NCBI GenBank assembly: GCA_023053575.1
Contig: JAKZAP010000075.1
Span: forward strand, 117,794-181,793
Reading direction: 5' to 3'
Origin: Branchinecta lynchi
Taxonomy: Eukaryota; Arthropoda; Branchiopoda; Anostraca; Branchinectidae
DNA length: 64,000 bases
Position 1 is the first letter of the stretch. Every line of letters starts with the position of its first letter. Under the pieces are notes generated by a model. That model made no database searches. It had not been told where the DNA came from and saw only the letters and a list, made by a program, of their open reading frames with translations. The translations under genes and the position numbers were made by a program. This document shows positions 31,198 through 43,542 of the stretch, piece after piece.

Positions 31198-34100
31198 CTT
31201 CTTTGAGTGATAAATAGAAAAATCTACAGAGACAAAAAAGTGGCTTTTTCCCACGGGTCCGAAAGTGCTGCCATCTATTGTTTCTGTCCATGTCTGCGAC
31301 GATTCCAGCTGAGTTTATAATTTTTTTTTTGCACTTGGGTTTGCGGTAGAGTAACGGTATCAGATGTGCCCCTTAAACTTTAAAAGTTATCTCACTGCTA
31401 AGGAAACTAGAGCTTATCCTTTGCTCCTTTCTAAGTCGTGACGTTAGAAAGTTGGCCTACGGCAAAAAAGTCAACTTTTGAACTAAGACAGGTAGAATTT
31501 TTTTTCGACGGCAATCGATAGCCACTGATGAGCTGATCAAAGTATATGTCATCCATTTTTTGGAACAAAAATTCCTTCATGAGATAAACCAGTTTGAAAA
31601 TTTCATATCTTCAAACATATCTTCTTTGAGTGATAAATAGAAAAATCTACAGAGACAAAAAAGTGGCTTTTTCCCACGGGTCCGAAAGTGCTGCCATCTA
31701 TTGTTTCTGTCCATGTCTGCGACGATTCCAGCTGAGTTTATAATTTTTTTTTTGCACTTGGGTTTGCGGTAGAGTAACGGTATCAGATTTGCCCCTTAAA
31801 CTTTAAAAGTTATCTCACTGCTAAGGAAACTAGAGCTTATCCTTTGCTCCTTTCTAAGTCGTGACGTTAGAAAGTTGGCCTACGGCAAAAAAGTCAACTT
31901 TTGAACTAAGACAGGTAGAATTTTTTTTCGACGGCAATCGATAGCCACTGATGAGCTGATCAAAGTATATGTCATCCATTTTTTGGTACAAAAATTCCTT
32001 CATGAGATAAACCAGTTTGAAAATTTCAAAGGGGTCGACAACTTCAGTAGTAAGGTACATTGAAACCAAAAATATGCGATAGCAGTTATGAGCCATGTAG
32101 GGGACTTTTAAGCAACAGTCGACTGTTAGCTCATAATCATCTTCGGTAATGAGGGCCTTGCAGCTTTTGCTAGTTGGTGTACCTGTTATTTGTTTCCAGT
32201 GTATTCGATGGTAAGAACAATTTGGTTCCATTTGTGTACGCGATTTCAGCTGAGTTTATCATTCGTTTTTTTGCACTTGGGTTTGCGGTAGAGAAATGGT
32301 ATCAGATGTACCTCTTAAACTTTAGAAGTTCTCTCATTGCTAAAGAAACTAGAGCTTATCCTTTGCTCCTTTCTAAGTGGTGACGTTAGAAAGTTGGCCT
32401 ACGGCAAGAAAGTCAACTTTTGAACTAAGACAGGTAGAATTTTTTTTTTCGGTGGCAAACGATAGCCGCTGATGAGCTGATCAAAGTATATGTCATCCAT
32501 TTTTTGGTACACAAATTCCTTCATGAGATACACCAGTTTGAAAGTTTCAAGGGGTTGACAACTTCAGTAGTAAGGTACACACTGAAACCAAAAATAGGTG
32601 ATACCAGTTGTGAGACATGTAGGGGACTTGTACGCGGCAGTCGAGTGTTAGCTCATAATCATCTTCGGCAATGAGGGGTTTGCAGCTTTCGCTAGTTGAC
32701 GTACCTGTCATTTGATGGTAAGAACAATTAGGTTCCCAATTGTAAGACATGCAAGGGACTTGTCAGTAATAATAGGCTGTTATGCTACAAAAATCTTCAG
32801 CGATGAGGGGTATGCAACTTTTGCTAGCCGGTGTACCCATTATTTTTATCCGGTGAACTTGATGTCTATCACGGGAAAGGGACTTGTCAGTAGAATCGGT
32901 GCACGAGGGGCTAGAAATTTGTGCAAATTGTTGCACATTGTATTCAATTTATACAAAACTGACGGTAAGAAAGTTTGTATCGATGGTCTCTCGCTGTATC
33001 CTAGGATTTACTGTTTTCGCAACGGGAACAAACGATAATGTAAAACAAGGTAGTTTCGTAATAATTAATAGTGTCATCTATGGTATTTTAATCCTGAAAA
33101 GTTACGGATAGCTTTATAATACCAACCAGATTATATAGGATATTGTCCCAAGTTTTCATCCGTCACGATGTCTACGATTGAAAAGGATAAAGTTCAACTG
33201 ACTGCAAAGTCAATTTAGTCCCTTTTTCCAATATTCTTTTGTTGTGGTTAGGGCAATCGATGCCCTTGATGAGCTGATCAAAGTATATGTCATCCATTTT
33301 TTTGAACAAAAATCCTTCATGAGATAAACCAGTGTGAAAGTTTCAAGGGGTTGACAACTTCAGGAGTAAGGTACACACTGAAACCAAAAATAGGCGATAC
33401 CAGTTGTGAGACATGTAAGGGACTTGCAAGCAACAGTCGACTGTTAGCTCATAATCATCTTCGGCAATGAGGAGTTAAGGTAGTTTCGTAATAATTAATA
33501 GTGTCATCTATGGTATTTTAATCCTGAAAAGTTACGGATAGCTTTATAATACCAACTAGATTATATAGGATATTGTTCCAAGTTTTCATCCGTCACGATG
33601 TCTACGATTGAAAAGGATAAAGTTCAACTGACTGCAAAGTCAATTTAGTCCCTTTTTCCGATATTCTTTTGTTGTGGTTAGGGCAATCGATGCCCTTGAT
33701 GAGCTGATCAAAGTATATGTCATCCATTTTTTTGAACAAAAATCCTTCATGAGATAAACCAGTTTGAAAGTTTCAAGGGGTTGATAACTTCAGGAGTAAG
33801 GTACACACTGAAACCAAAAATAGGCAATACCAGTTGTGAGACATGTGAGAGACTTGTAAGCAACAGTCGACTGTAAGCAACAGTCGACTGTTAGCTCATA
33901 ATCATCTTCGGCAATGAGGAGTTTGCAGCTTTTGCTAGTCGGTATACCTGTTATTTGTATCAGGTGTATTAGATGGTAAGAACAATTTTGTTCCCAAAAA
34001 GCCAAAAGGCTTTTATGCTATAATCATATTCAGCGAGGAGGGGTTTGCAACTTTTAATAGCTGGTGTATCCATTATTTGCTCCGATGAATTTGATGTCAA

Positions 34101-34480
34101 TCACGGGAGAGGGACTTGTAAGTAAGAATCGGTTCACGAGGGGCTAGAAATTTTTGAAAATTGGTGCACATTGTATTCGATATCTGTAAATATGACGGTA
34201 AGAAAATTTGTATCGATGGTCTATCGCTATAACCGAGGATTAACTGTTTACACAACGGGTACAAACGATACGGTAATCTAAAACAATAAGGTAGTTTTGT
34301 AATAATTAATAGTGTCATCTATGGTATTTTAATCCTGAAACGTTACGGATGGCTTTATAATACCAACTAGATTATATAAGATATTGTTCCAAGTTTTCAT
34401 CCGTCACGATATCTACGATTGAAAAGGATAAAGTTCAACTGACCGCCAAGTCAATTTAGTCCCTTCTTCCGATATTGTTT
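31198..34480 (-). repeat. Tandem ~420-430-bp modules with residual coding capacity
   Basis: Copies starting CTTCTTTGAGTGATAAATAG at 31,198 and 31,621 are almost identical over about 420 bp. Related copies follow at about 32,250, and a second module type (GGTAGTTTCGTAATAATTAA) recurs at 33,050, 33,479 and 34,291. Shared anchors such as ATGAGCTGATCAAAGTATAT appear in at least five copies. The arrangement shows repeated unequal exchange. Confidence 0.85.
31854..32231 (-). pseudogene. Longest open copy of a repeated coding-like module
   Basis: The minus-strand frame of 125 residues contains GTPTSKSCKALITEDDYEL, then VDCCL and VPYMAHNCYR, and ends with LMKEFLYQKMDDIYFDQLIS. Sister copies at 32,547-32,750 and 33,790-34,005 keep SCKPLIAEDDYELTLDC and SCKLLIAEDDYELTVDCC but break shortly after through small indels. 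The substitutions between copies keep the Cys residues. I do not recognise the family. It could be a once-coding, Cys-rich repeat domain or chance conservation of a young duplication. Confidence 0.35.
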
Positions 34481-34854
34481 TGTTGTTGGTTTTACAACGC
34501 TAAAGTACAGCTTTTGATCATATGATTATTCTTTTTAGAACATACCGTTTTAAAAGCTTCGATAAGTTGACAATTTCAGCATTTAACCGACAGTGAAGAA
34601 ACAAAACCTAAGTGTTGCTCTCGCAACACTTTAGTCGGCGAAGCCGGACAAAGGTTGCCGCAACACTTCTTGTTGCCCCGGCAACGTAGGTCTAGTTTTT
34701 GTTCATATTATCCTTCTTTTGCATTGTACCTTCCTGAAAGTAAGCTGTGATCTTAGAAAGAAAGAAAATATCGGTCAAATCATCCACCACCCCCACCCCA
34801 ATGAAGAAAGGCTCGGGACGACCCTGACGACACATCAAATTTCTGGATTTCAAG

Positions 34855-36392
34855 TTTTTATGGCACTTACCTTCCGGCCGAGTGCCGTATACCGATCAAT
34901 TTTCGTCGATCTGTCGGTCAGGACGGTGATCGTGAGTTTGGATACTTCTACATTTGCTAGGAAGATGAAACTTGGCAGGCGTATTAGGGACCCTACCAAA
35001 CTAAATTGGAAAAAGCCATTTCCAAATCCGACGACCGTGGGGGGAGTGGATGAAGGGGGAATATGGAATATTGACGCATGTATAACTTCTGAACGGGGAC
35101 TCGAGTCTTATTGAAACTTGATGTTTGGAAAGACCTGTGTCTCTGTTGTCACATTTGAAGTCGGGAATGGATCCGGTGACTTTTCCGGGAGTTGGAGGGG
35201 ATAGCCGGACATCGTGTAATACGTTTAGATTTGACGGATCTGGACGGAGCTGTAACAAGCACAAACCATAGATACATAGTTGACAAGACCGGACGGGATC
35301 CGTCCACTGTGGGTGGAGGGCTCTAAAACTCCGGTGATCCACAGTTAAGGCTCTTCCAGATTTGCTTGGACGATGAAACATGGCGAGGATATCACGTATT
35401 CGACCATTTACCTTAAGAACAGTCGTTTCTCCGATTCGACCATCCTGAGGGGGATAGAGAAAGGGGCTCTCTGGAATCTTGAGGTATATCCAACTTTTGA
35501 ACGGGTGATCGGATCTAAATGAAACTTGATCTTTCGAAAGAACTCATGTCTCGGATGTCCCATTTCAAGTGCGGACCCGATCCAACAATGTGTGTGTGGG
35601 GGGGGGGGTATTTTGTGAACGCTTAGAGTGTAGCGATTCGGACGACACGAATATGAGGGGTAAGAGGGGAGTCCGGAATTCCGATTATCGCGATTTAAGT
35701 ACTTCTAGATGCGCTAGGACGCGTTAGAAACTTGACCTGAACTTGACAAGATTGGCTTAGAAATTGTTACTTCCCGGATCTGACCATCCCTTAAGTACTC
35801 ACCTTAACCGCAAAGTACAAAATAAAAATTTCAAACAAAACGTACATTTCCATGATCCCCATGAGCCCACGATAATTTTTGTGGCATAGGTTTTGATTAG
35901 ATATTTACTCCAGCTCCCCTAAAGTGCGCTTTATAAACGCCAAGTGGAAAAAATACTTTTGAAGAAACGATCCATTTCATGATCTCCGAGGGCCCATGAT
36001 CTTTGTGCCACAAAGGCTTTGATTGAAAGTGAATTTCTAGCACCTTTAAAGTGCGCATTTTAACCGAAAAGTAAAAAAATGTGTTCTGACCAAACCGTAT
36101 ATATTCATGATCCTAAAGGGCCCACGTTCATTTTTGTCTTAAGTGTTTTGACTGAAGACGATTTTTTAGCACCCATGAAGTGTGCATCGTCATAACCAAG
36201 TGCAAAAACAAAACCACTTTCTACCAAACCAAGGGTCTTGATCACTTTCTACCAAACAATACAGATTTCCAAGGGTTTTGATCACAGGTCTTAGGGTTTT
36301 GATCACAAGTGATCACAACAAACCCACAAAATGGCAAATTCCTACTTTCATCCTCTTACCCAGCTTTGCAAGTGCCATATGAGCTTCTATTT
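34855..36392 (-). mobile_element. Poly-C-rich (here poly-G) non-coding repeat family, copy 4
   Basis: The family runs on the minus strand. Its 3' end is at about 34,855, where TTTTTATGGCACTT and AGTGCCGTATACC form the family hairpin. The GATGAAACTTGGCAGGCGTA phrase (34,966) is the complement of TGCCTGCCAAGTTTCATC in plus copies. Its 5' end near 36,390 shows GCAAGTGCCATATGAGCTTC, the complement of the family start. A G run lies at about 35,598-35,608. Confidence 0.65.
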
Positions 36393-36731
36393 TTTGTTTT
36401 TCTAACCTGGATTCTTGCATAGCAGAACACTTTGAAATTTGAAAACTTCAACATTTCTAAGAATTTGTAGGCTGTCCTAGATTGGCCGCGCTAAACAACG
36501 CAAAAGTCTAAATATATATATAATAATGTACTGGTGGACTAGTAACGATTAGTAAGTCGAAAAAAAGATACTTTATAGAGTAGTCGGAATATAGATAACT
36601 GCAAAAAACATGGCTCCCCAACAGTTTCCCACGCTCAAAGAATCCTGAAGCCCCACAGACCATCACCACCACCACCCGCCCCGAGTAGTAGGTATTTATT
36701 ATACAATGTTCTCGCTCATAAGCTATGCATA

Positions 36732-36924
36732 TCAACTGAGGGGTATAGCGGTCATAGCTCCGGGTCCAGGACTATGATCGACCATGAGTAAGACATTTGC
36801 TCTTTTAGATTTTTCAACTTTGCAAATCCGGGGAAGAGGGAAACACGGATCACTGTCCGAATCGATGCCAGGAGCAGCTAAGGGATCACTCTTTAAGGGG
36901 ACAGTTTTGCTTCTTCCTGATATC
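36732..36924 (-). CDS. Candidate terminal coding exon, unknown gene
   Basis: On the minus strand a pyrimidine-rich acceptor ending GTACAG lies just before 36,924. The frame then runs 63 codons to TGA at 36,734-36,732, and an ATAATAAATACC stretch (possible poly(A) signal) follows about 40 bp on. The product is a Ser/Pro/Lys-rich tail (VPLKSDPLAAPGIDSDSDP, MVDHSPGPGAMTAIPLS) with no known domain. It requires entry in phase 2, so it does not join the receptor exon at 45,225 in this frame. It may belong to a nested gene, be an alternative end, or be chance. Confidence 0.3.
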
Positions 36925-37930
36925 CTGTACAGCACAAGCAAAGGGTTATAAACAAGAAATATGCTTAGTATTATATGCCGCTTCTCTCCGGTCACGGACA
37001 GTTGGACTAGTAATGGATGTTAGCCCAACGGTATCGCTGGACATGAAGATTGAACTGTCCACGCCCAAAATTTTTTGCCTTCCTCCACTCTTTCCCCTTT
37101 TTTCTTTTTCTTTTAATAACTAAGTTACACCATGCAATGCACCTCAGCCTTCGGCCTTACCATGCCCCGACGCTTGATCATCAACTGGCTTGTCCGAGAA
37201 CTCCGAGCAGAGGCATAGTATGATATGCCACTTCTCTCCGGTCGTGGACAGTTGGATTAGTAATGGATGTTAGCCCACCGCCACTCTAGCCGTTCTATTA
37301 CAATATCTAATCCAAAACTCCAATCTTCATCTCACACATAAAACAAAAATGCATACCCTCCAAAATCAATTACAGACTTCCACTTCAAATCTACCTGCTC
37401 AACTTTCAATCAAAATGTTTTACACTTTTCACAAATTAAAAAACTGCTGAAATAAAATTTAAATTTTTATCAGAACCTCCCTTCCCTCTATACAATAAAT
37501 TTCCACAAATGTAAACTATGTTCTGAATAACCCAAATTTCACAACTCCGATTTACTACAAACTACAAACAAATCAAACAGAAACGGACCAAAACCATGTT
37601 TTTCTTTTTCTTTCTGGTTTTTCTGTCTTTATTTTATTCATTTATTTATTTCTATTTTTATCTTTGACGGTGTAACTACCACCCGTAAATCTTCCTTTTC
37701 ATCTACTGAATTTTCACACCGTTTTCAACCAAAAAACTCACGTTACAGGTCAAACTGTCACTACATTCTTGAAAAAACTACTATAACCACACTGGAAAAA
37801 GGATAAACATATCGACCCGTATGGCTGGGGTAAAACACACATTCTAAAATGTCTTTCCCACTGTGCTGCAACCTCTATAGTCGATTTTATCAATCTTTAA
37901 TAATCTGATTAGTTTATTTTTTTTAACCAA

Positions 37931-38290
37931 GCTAACATGTAAACAAATTTCATCAGATATCGGACCAATTATCGATATCAAAACGTAAATATCGATATCG
38001 AAAACGATATCTGTTCATTCGTAATTATTGTAAATAATAAAATGTAAATAATCCAACCTAACTAGATTAGGGTAAAATATTGCAATGAACCGTGATTTCT
38101 GAGCTAACATGTAAACAAATTTCATCAGATATCGGACCAATTATCGATATCAAAACGTAAATATCGATATCGAAAACGATATTTGTTCATTCGTAATAAT
38201 TGTAAATAACAAAATGTAAATAATCCAACCTAACTAGATGAGGGTAAAATATTGCGATAAACCGTGATTTCTGAGCTAACATGTAAACCG
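37931..38290 (+). repeat. 172-bp tandem duplication with ATCGATATCG cores
   Basis: GCTAACATGTAAAC begins at 37,931, 38,103 and 38,275, giving two full units and a partial third. Each unit carries repeated ATCGATATC palindromes. The two full units are nearly identical, so the event is recent. Confidence 0.9.
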
Positions 38291-40554
38291 CGTAAACAAG
38301 CTACATAAGATCAGATCCTATATGTTCTAGTTTTTATGAGAATGTCGTGCCCCACGCTCAATTCCTGATGACGGTTTCACTTATTCGGACGCCCCTACTT
38401 AGCAAATATATGTATATCTACTTCACTGTTTACACAATAAAATTACTTTTCTACTTTCCTAAACCCTCTGTCTCTTATCTCATCCCCCACAACTCACATC
38501 AAACTTTACCCTTGACAAGAAAAGCCGAGATATCACTGCCAAAACATCATATATGACATATCCGTTTTACGCATTTTGAATAATATACATTACCAAAACC
38601 TTAACGCTAATGTTATCCAAAGAATCATCATCCCTCTAATTTCACTTTTTTCTTCTATACCGTGCTCTACGCCTACCAAAATTCAACTTATCCAAATTCA
38701 AATTTACTTATATATACTGAATATGGCTCCAACATAATATACTTATATGTATCTATATGTATATAGATATATATTTAATTTTTCAAATCATAATTAAATC
38801 CCCATCTTAGTTCCTCCTTAAGCTCATTCATTCCATACGTTTGTTTTCATAAGCTTTGCAAATGAAAATAACTTCCCACATCTCAAAATAACCAGTATCA
38901 TATGTGGAAAGGTCGCCTGCAACAGTATGAATGTTTCCGTGGATTTTACCTTACCTCGAACCTTCCACAAAATCTAACTAATAAAGTCTGCTATATTCTG
39001 CAATTCATCATCAAAGATTAATAATGCGCCTTCAACCACACATACCTCCATTCGCTAAAATGAATTTTCTTGAATTTCTGAAGCATCCTAAGGCCGATAT
39101 ATGTGCTGCTCTACCACACAATACAATAAGAACGTCTTTTTTTTTATTTATTTATTTGTATGCTTTAAATATCTCACTTTCTAGACAATCTATTCGGGTG
39201 CCATTAAACCAAGAACACAAACCCTGATTATTCTTTGTCTCGTCTCTGAAAATAAAAGAAACAGCTGACACCTGTCATTGCTACTCAGTGTGGCAGCAAT
39301 TAGTGTCATGCATTTCGAAATTCTCCATTCCCAGAATCCCCTTGACCCGCTTGCACCCTTCTTAATTTATTCTCTTGCATTGGCAACTAACCCTTCTGAA
39401 CAAAGGCACAAGCTCGACCCGCTTTCACTTTAGCAAATATATTACGGGCCATCACCCATCCAAACACAAACTGGGAGAACTCGACCGGATTGCATTGAGC
39501 CCGAGGGGCTACTGAATGTTCGGCCTTGCTGTACATGCTAACCCAGACACCGGTCGAAACACCGTTGCCGGTCTTAAATCACGTGAGTTCACTTCTAAAT
39601 ATCTAAATATGCTCATTTTAATGCTCTGCTGCGTAGCAACCGGCGTCTGAACGGGCAGATCACCTCGACTCCTGGCACTTGCTGTACACTAAAACCGAGA
39701 GTGCGCAGTCCCTCGATAGGCTTCGTGGGAGCATGACCAGCCACCACTCCTAGTCACTCTAATGGCACTTTTACATACTCTTTCTTCAAAACAAATATAA
39801 ACTCACTTTGGAAATTTAAACAGAATATCCAAATAAATGAACTGTCTGTTTCTTTCTCTCAAACCACCCTAAATAATCACTGAAGAATAAACCGCCTTCT
39901 GTCACAATGAATTTTTTCCTTACTTTCAATCCTCTAGATATTCAAACTACTCTAGAGCTAATTTCCATATAACTAAAAAATTGGCAGATGCCCATCTAAG
40001 GAAATTCTCCTCCTGCCGACAAAAGCTTAATATTTGCATCGGGTACCGAAGCTTCTACTCATTAACACGCATCTAATTTATACCTTATTTTTTTCACCTG
40101 GCTAAATGTCACAATCACTGAACAGCGCCTTATATATTACACCAGCTCCACCTAGGCATCTAAAAGCCTTATCTACCCCCACAGCGTCAAATTACGAGCC
40201 TGAACCAGTTTAGAATATTGCCACTCCCACTTCAGTTCAGGCTGCCCACGGCATTTAATACAGCTACGTAGGTCTACTCAGTTCCTTTTTTTTTTTTTTT
40301 TTACTGTACGGGCTCACAACAGTAACCCTAACTGAACAATTTTCCTCAATGATTCTGCTACCGAAAACTATTGATATCGATCACTCACGATTGTTACTCA
40401 GTGTGGCAACAACTAGTGATCTACCAAAGTAGCTATAAATTTGTGATGCTCTGCTTTCAGAATCAATATTATTCCCTCTTGTCTATCTCACCGGCTTCAT
40501 TAACACAATCTACAATAACCCAGTCATAAACTTCTAATCTCGGATTTGAAACCA

Positions 40555-41355
40555 TCTCCACTTACGGAGCTTACAAAACCCGAGCCACGTTGGTCTAAGA
40601 TTGGGCAACAGCTCCACTTAGGCCGCTTCTTCTAACCGAACACAATAGCTACCGGAATTGACACCACCCCGCTTAGGTAGCTTACAGTAGCAGAGCCACA
40701 TAGGTCCCAGATTCGATAACAGCTACACTTAGGTAGCTTACAACAACCGAGCCACGTAGGTCTCACACAAGACACCAGCTCCACTTAGGTAGCCTACACT
40801 AACCGAGCCACATAGGTTTAAGATTCGAAATCAGCTCCACTTAGGTTGCTTACAACAACCGAGCCACATAGGTCTCACACAATATACCAGCTCCACTTAG
40901 GTAGCCTACAGTAACCGAGCATCATAGGTCTCAGATTCGACATCCGCTCCACTTAGGTAGCTTACAATAATCGAGTCAAACTTTATTATATTTATTAATT
41001 TTTTTTTTATAGCTTTTACGACAACTCCACTTAGGCAGCTTACTATAATCGAGCCAAGCATGTTTTAGATTCGACCCCAGCTCTCCTTGTCAGCTTACAA
41101 TAACTGAGCCACACAAGTCTCAGACTCGATACTAGCTCCAATCGGGCCGCTAAAATTTCTGTTTAATGGTTTTAAGCATATTCACAGCTCCACTTGGGCA
41201 GCTTACAATAACCGATCCACACAGGTCTCACACAAGACACCAGCTCCACTTAGGTAGCCTGCAGTAACTTACAATAACGTACTTACAACAACTTACAATA
41301 ACTGAGCCACATACTTCGGTCACAGATTCGATACTGGCTCCAATCTTAATTTTTG
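40555..41355 (+). repeat. 56-bp minisatellite
   Basis: At least a dozen units carry CAGCTCCACTTAGGTAGCTT then ACAATAACCGAGCCACATAG and GTCTCACACAAGACAC or GTCTCAGATTCGA. Spacing between CTCCACTTAGG cores is 56 bp for most neighbours (40,778, 40,834, 40,890, 40,946). An AT insert lengthens one unit near 40,990. It is non-coding. Confidence 0.9.
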
Positions 41356-43209
41356 TTTAATGGTTTTAAGCATATTCAAGGATATTGACACCTCCATTGC
41401 TACTTAGGTCGCTTGTGATATCTGTATTAGCTGCAGAGGTCTGTATTATCTGTTCAACATTAAACTTTTATGCTGAAAATATTCAGAGGAGTATTCCCAT
41501 CATCAGCGCTTATCATACTAAGCCACTAAGCCAAAAAATACAATTTGATTATTATACGGAAAAATTCAACATTAACAATTAACACGTGTCACCTATAATC
41601 GCTACTCAGTATGGCAGCAATTAGGCTATTGACACTCATTTAACAAATTTCTTTTTCGATCAATTTGACTCACTTACATCATACTAAATATATTCTCTGG
41701 TAACACAACTTTGAAGAAGGGAAGTGAACTCGCTTCAACACCGACTCGGTACATTCATAATTTCTACTCAGTAACTAGTTAGCCATCCTCACAGGCAACT
41801 AATCAATTCCAGACTTTATGTCACCTTTTTTTTTATCGACAAGGAATTTTGCCAATTACGAGCCCAAACGAGACGAGGATGTTGCCATCGCTAGTGGCAC
41901 TCAACACGCCTGCAGTACATCTAACCAAGAATAAATAAGGGAAGAATTGAGAAGACTTGAATCATCCGACGTGTCTTTCCGCCCGATTCTCAAGTATCGC
42001 GGGTGGAGCCTACTGGGCGCCTGTCCTGACCACAGATTGGCGCTGGTTCTTTGATCGCCGTTCTCCGTGTCAAGAAAATGCGCCGAATTCAAATTATACA
42101 GAAAAAGGCCGACATTTTGCCGTATGCTCTATAATTAAATCGCAGCTACCACTAGTTTAAAAGACGAGATAAGGGGCTAAAGTACAGTGAGATGATACAA
42201 GTGATGTTCAATCAGGCAGAAAAGGACCGATTCGGACTGAACACTACAAGTTTAAAGAAGGAAGGGACATGCTTCCAAATGTTTTTACTCTAGGCTTAGA
42301 AAGTCAGGTAGAATATCCGTCTCTGGAGAAGTGGGAAGTAAGATTTACTTCTTCTTTTTTTTCACACAAAAATATTCATGTAATATCCATGGCTGGCAGG
42401 TTCATGGTGATGAAAGAAAAGTGCTTTAATAGGATAGATAATGAAACATTTAGCCAACTAACCGAGATAATGATTTACATTTGGACCAACAATAATAAGT
42501 TGTATCTCAAATGTTGACGTTTTGAATGATATCGTATATTTGTCAATTTCCAAAATCAGTCATTAATTTAAAAATTGAAAATACTTCATCCCAACTGTTT
42601 TACCAACTGTTAACTATCCGAAAAATGCTATGAACTAAATTTTGTGTACAGTGTACAACTTAAAACAAAACATAACAACTCTTTCGGTATAGTTAGTCAA
42701 CTATGCACAAAATTTGAATTTGAATGATACAAAAACATGATAATGTAAAAAAACGATGATGAAAAAGCGGTCTGTTATTAGCATACACAACGACAAATTT
42801 AGCCATATGTAAAATGCAACTATCCGAGACAATGATACACATTTTTGACCAAGAATAATAAGTCCTTTCCGCAAATTGAGACGTCTTAAACGATATCTTA
42901 CAATCAGCAATCGTTAATTTAAAATTAAGAAATAGTTTACAGCCTACTGTGTTTCGCAACTACACTAGAAAGTGATATGAACTAAATTTTGTGCAGACAG
43001 TACAACTTAAAAACAAAACATAATAACCAATCGAGTACATTTCGACAACTAAATACCTTAAATTGTCCAAGTTTAATACCTGTTCTAGATGCGATTCTTT
43101 ACAGTCCTGAGAAGACCAAAATAAAATTACAATGATCACACCGATCCTATTGAATCTGAACTAAATGCATGCCTGTTAGGTCTATTCTATGCTTCAGTGT
43201 TCAAGTTGC

Positions 43210-43542
43210 TTAATTGCTCCCCTGAGTCATCAAACGCCGCATGCCCTTGGGCTTCACCGTCTTTGTGAAGGGTTGTGATAACATAAGCTTCATATTACAA
43301 ATCTGACCCGAGCTTGAAAAGTCGTTTCCATTTGTATTATCCTCAGAATCAGCACTGTCTGAATTTCCCGCCTTTTCTGACTGCTTCATCACTTTTCCTT
43401 GGAGGTAACACTTAATATTGCAAGAGGCAACATGCGAAGCTCCACCCAGGTTCCACCCCCGGTAAATAATATCGGACCAAAAGATATTCAGGATGCTGAC
43501 ATCAAGGTTATGTGAGTTCTCAATTCTTCCCTTATTTATTCT
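43210..43542 (-). CDS. Candidate 3' coding segment, unknown
   Basis: A minus-strand frame stays open for about 110 codons and ends at TAA 43,212-43,210. The end encodes an acidic Ser/Asn-rich stretch (GNSDSADSEDNTNGNDFSSS) and a basic tail (TKTVKPKGMRRLM). Upstream in the same frame is IYRGWNLGGASHV. A sequence at about 41,930-42,020 on the plus strand resembles its upstream part, so it may belong to an inverted duplicate of a mobile element. I recognise no domain. Confidence 0.25.
   Translation of the reverse strand, partial: RINKGRIENSHNLDVSILNIFWSDIIYRGWNLGGASHVASCNIKCYLQGKVMKQSEKAGNSDSADSEDNTNGNDFSSSGQICNMKLMLSQPFTKTVKPKGMRRLMTQGSN

Larger units (their letters stand above)
30736..34629. 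mobile_element. 3.9-kb element with 29-bp terminal inverted repeats and internal tandem modules
   Basis: The left end at 30,736-30,764 begins GTGTTGCGAGAGCAACAC, a hairpin in itself, followed by TTTGGTTTTGT. The right end at 34,601-34,629 is its inverted copy with one mismatch. A run of 22 or more T follows the left end (30,770-30,796). Inside, modules of about 420-430 bp repeat (see below). I found no transposase and no clear target duplication, so its class is unknown. Confidence 0.6.

Noticed and set aside
40555..41355. CRISPR-like array
   Set aside because: The 56-bp repeat has no unique spacers and the DNA is eukaryotic; it is a minisatellite.
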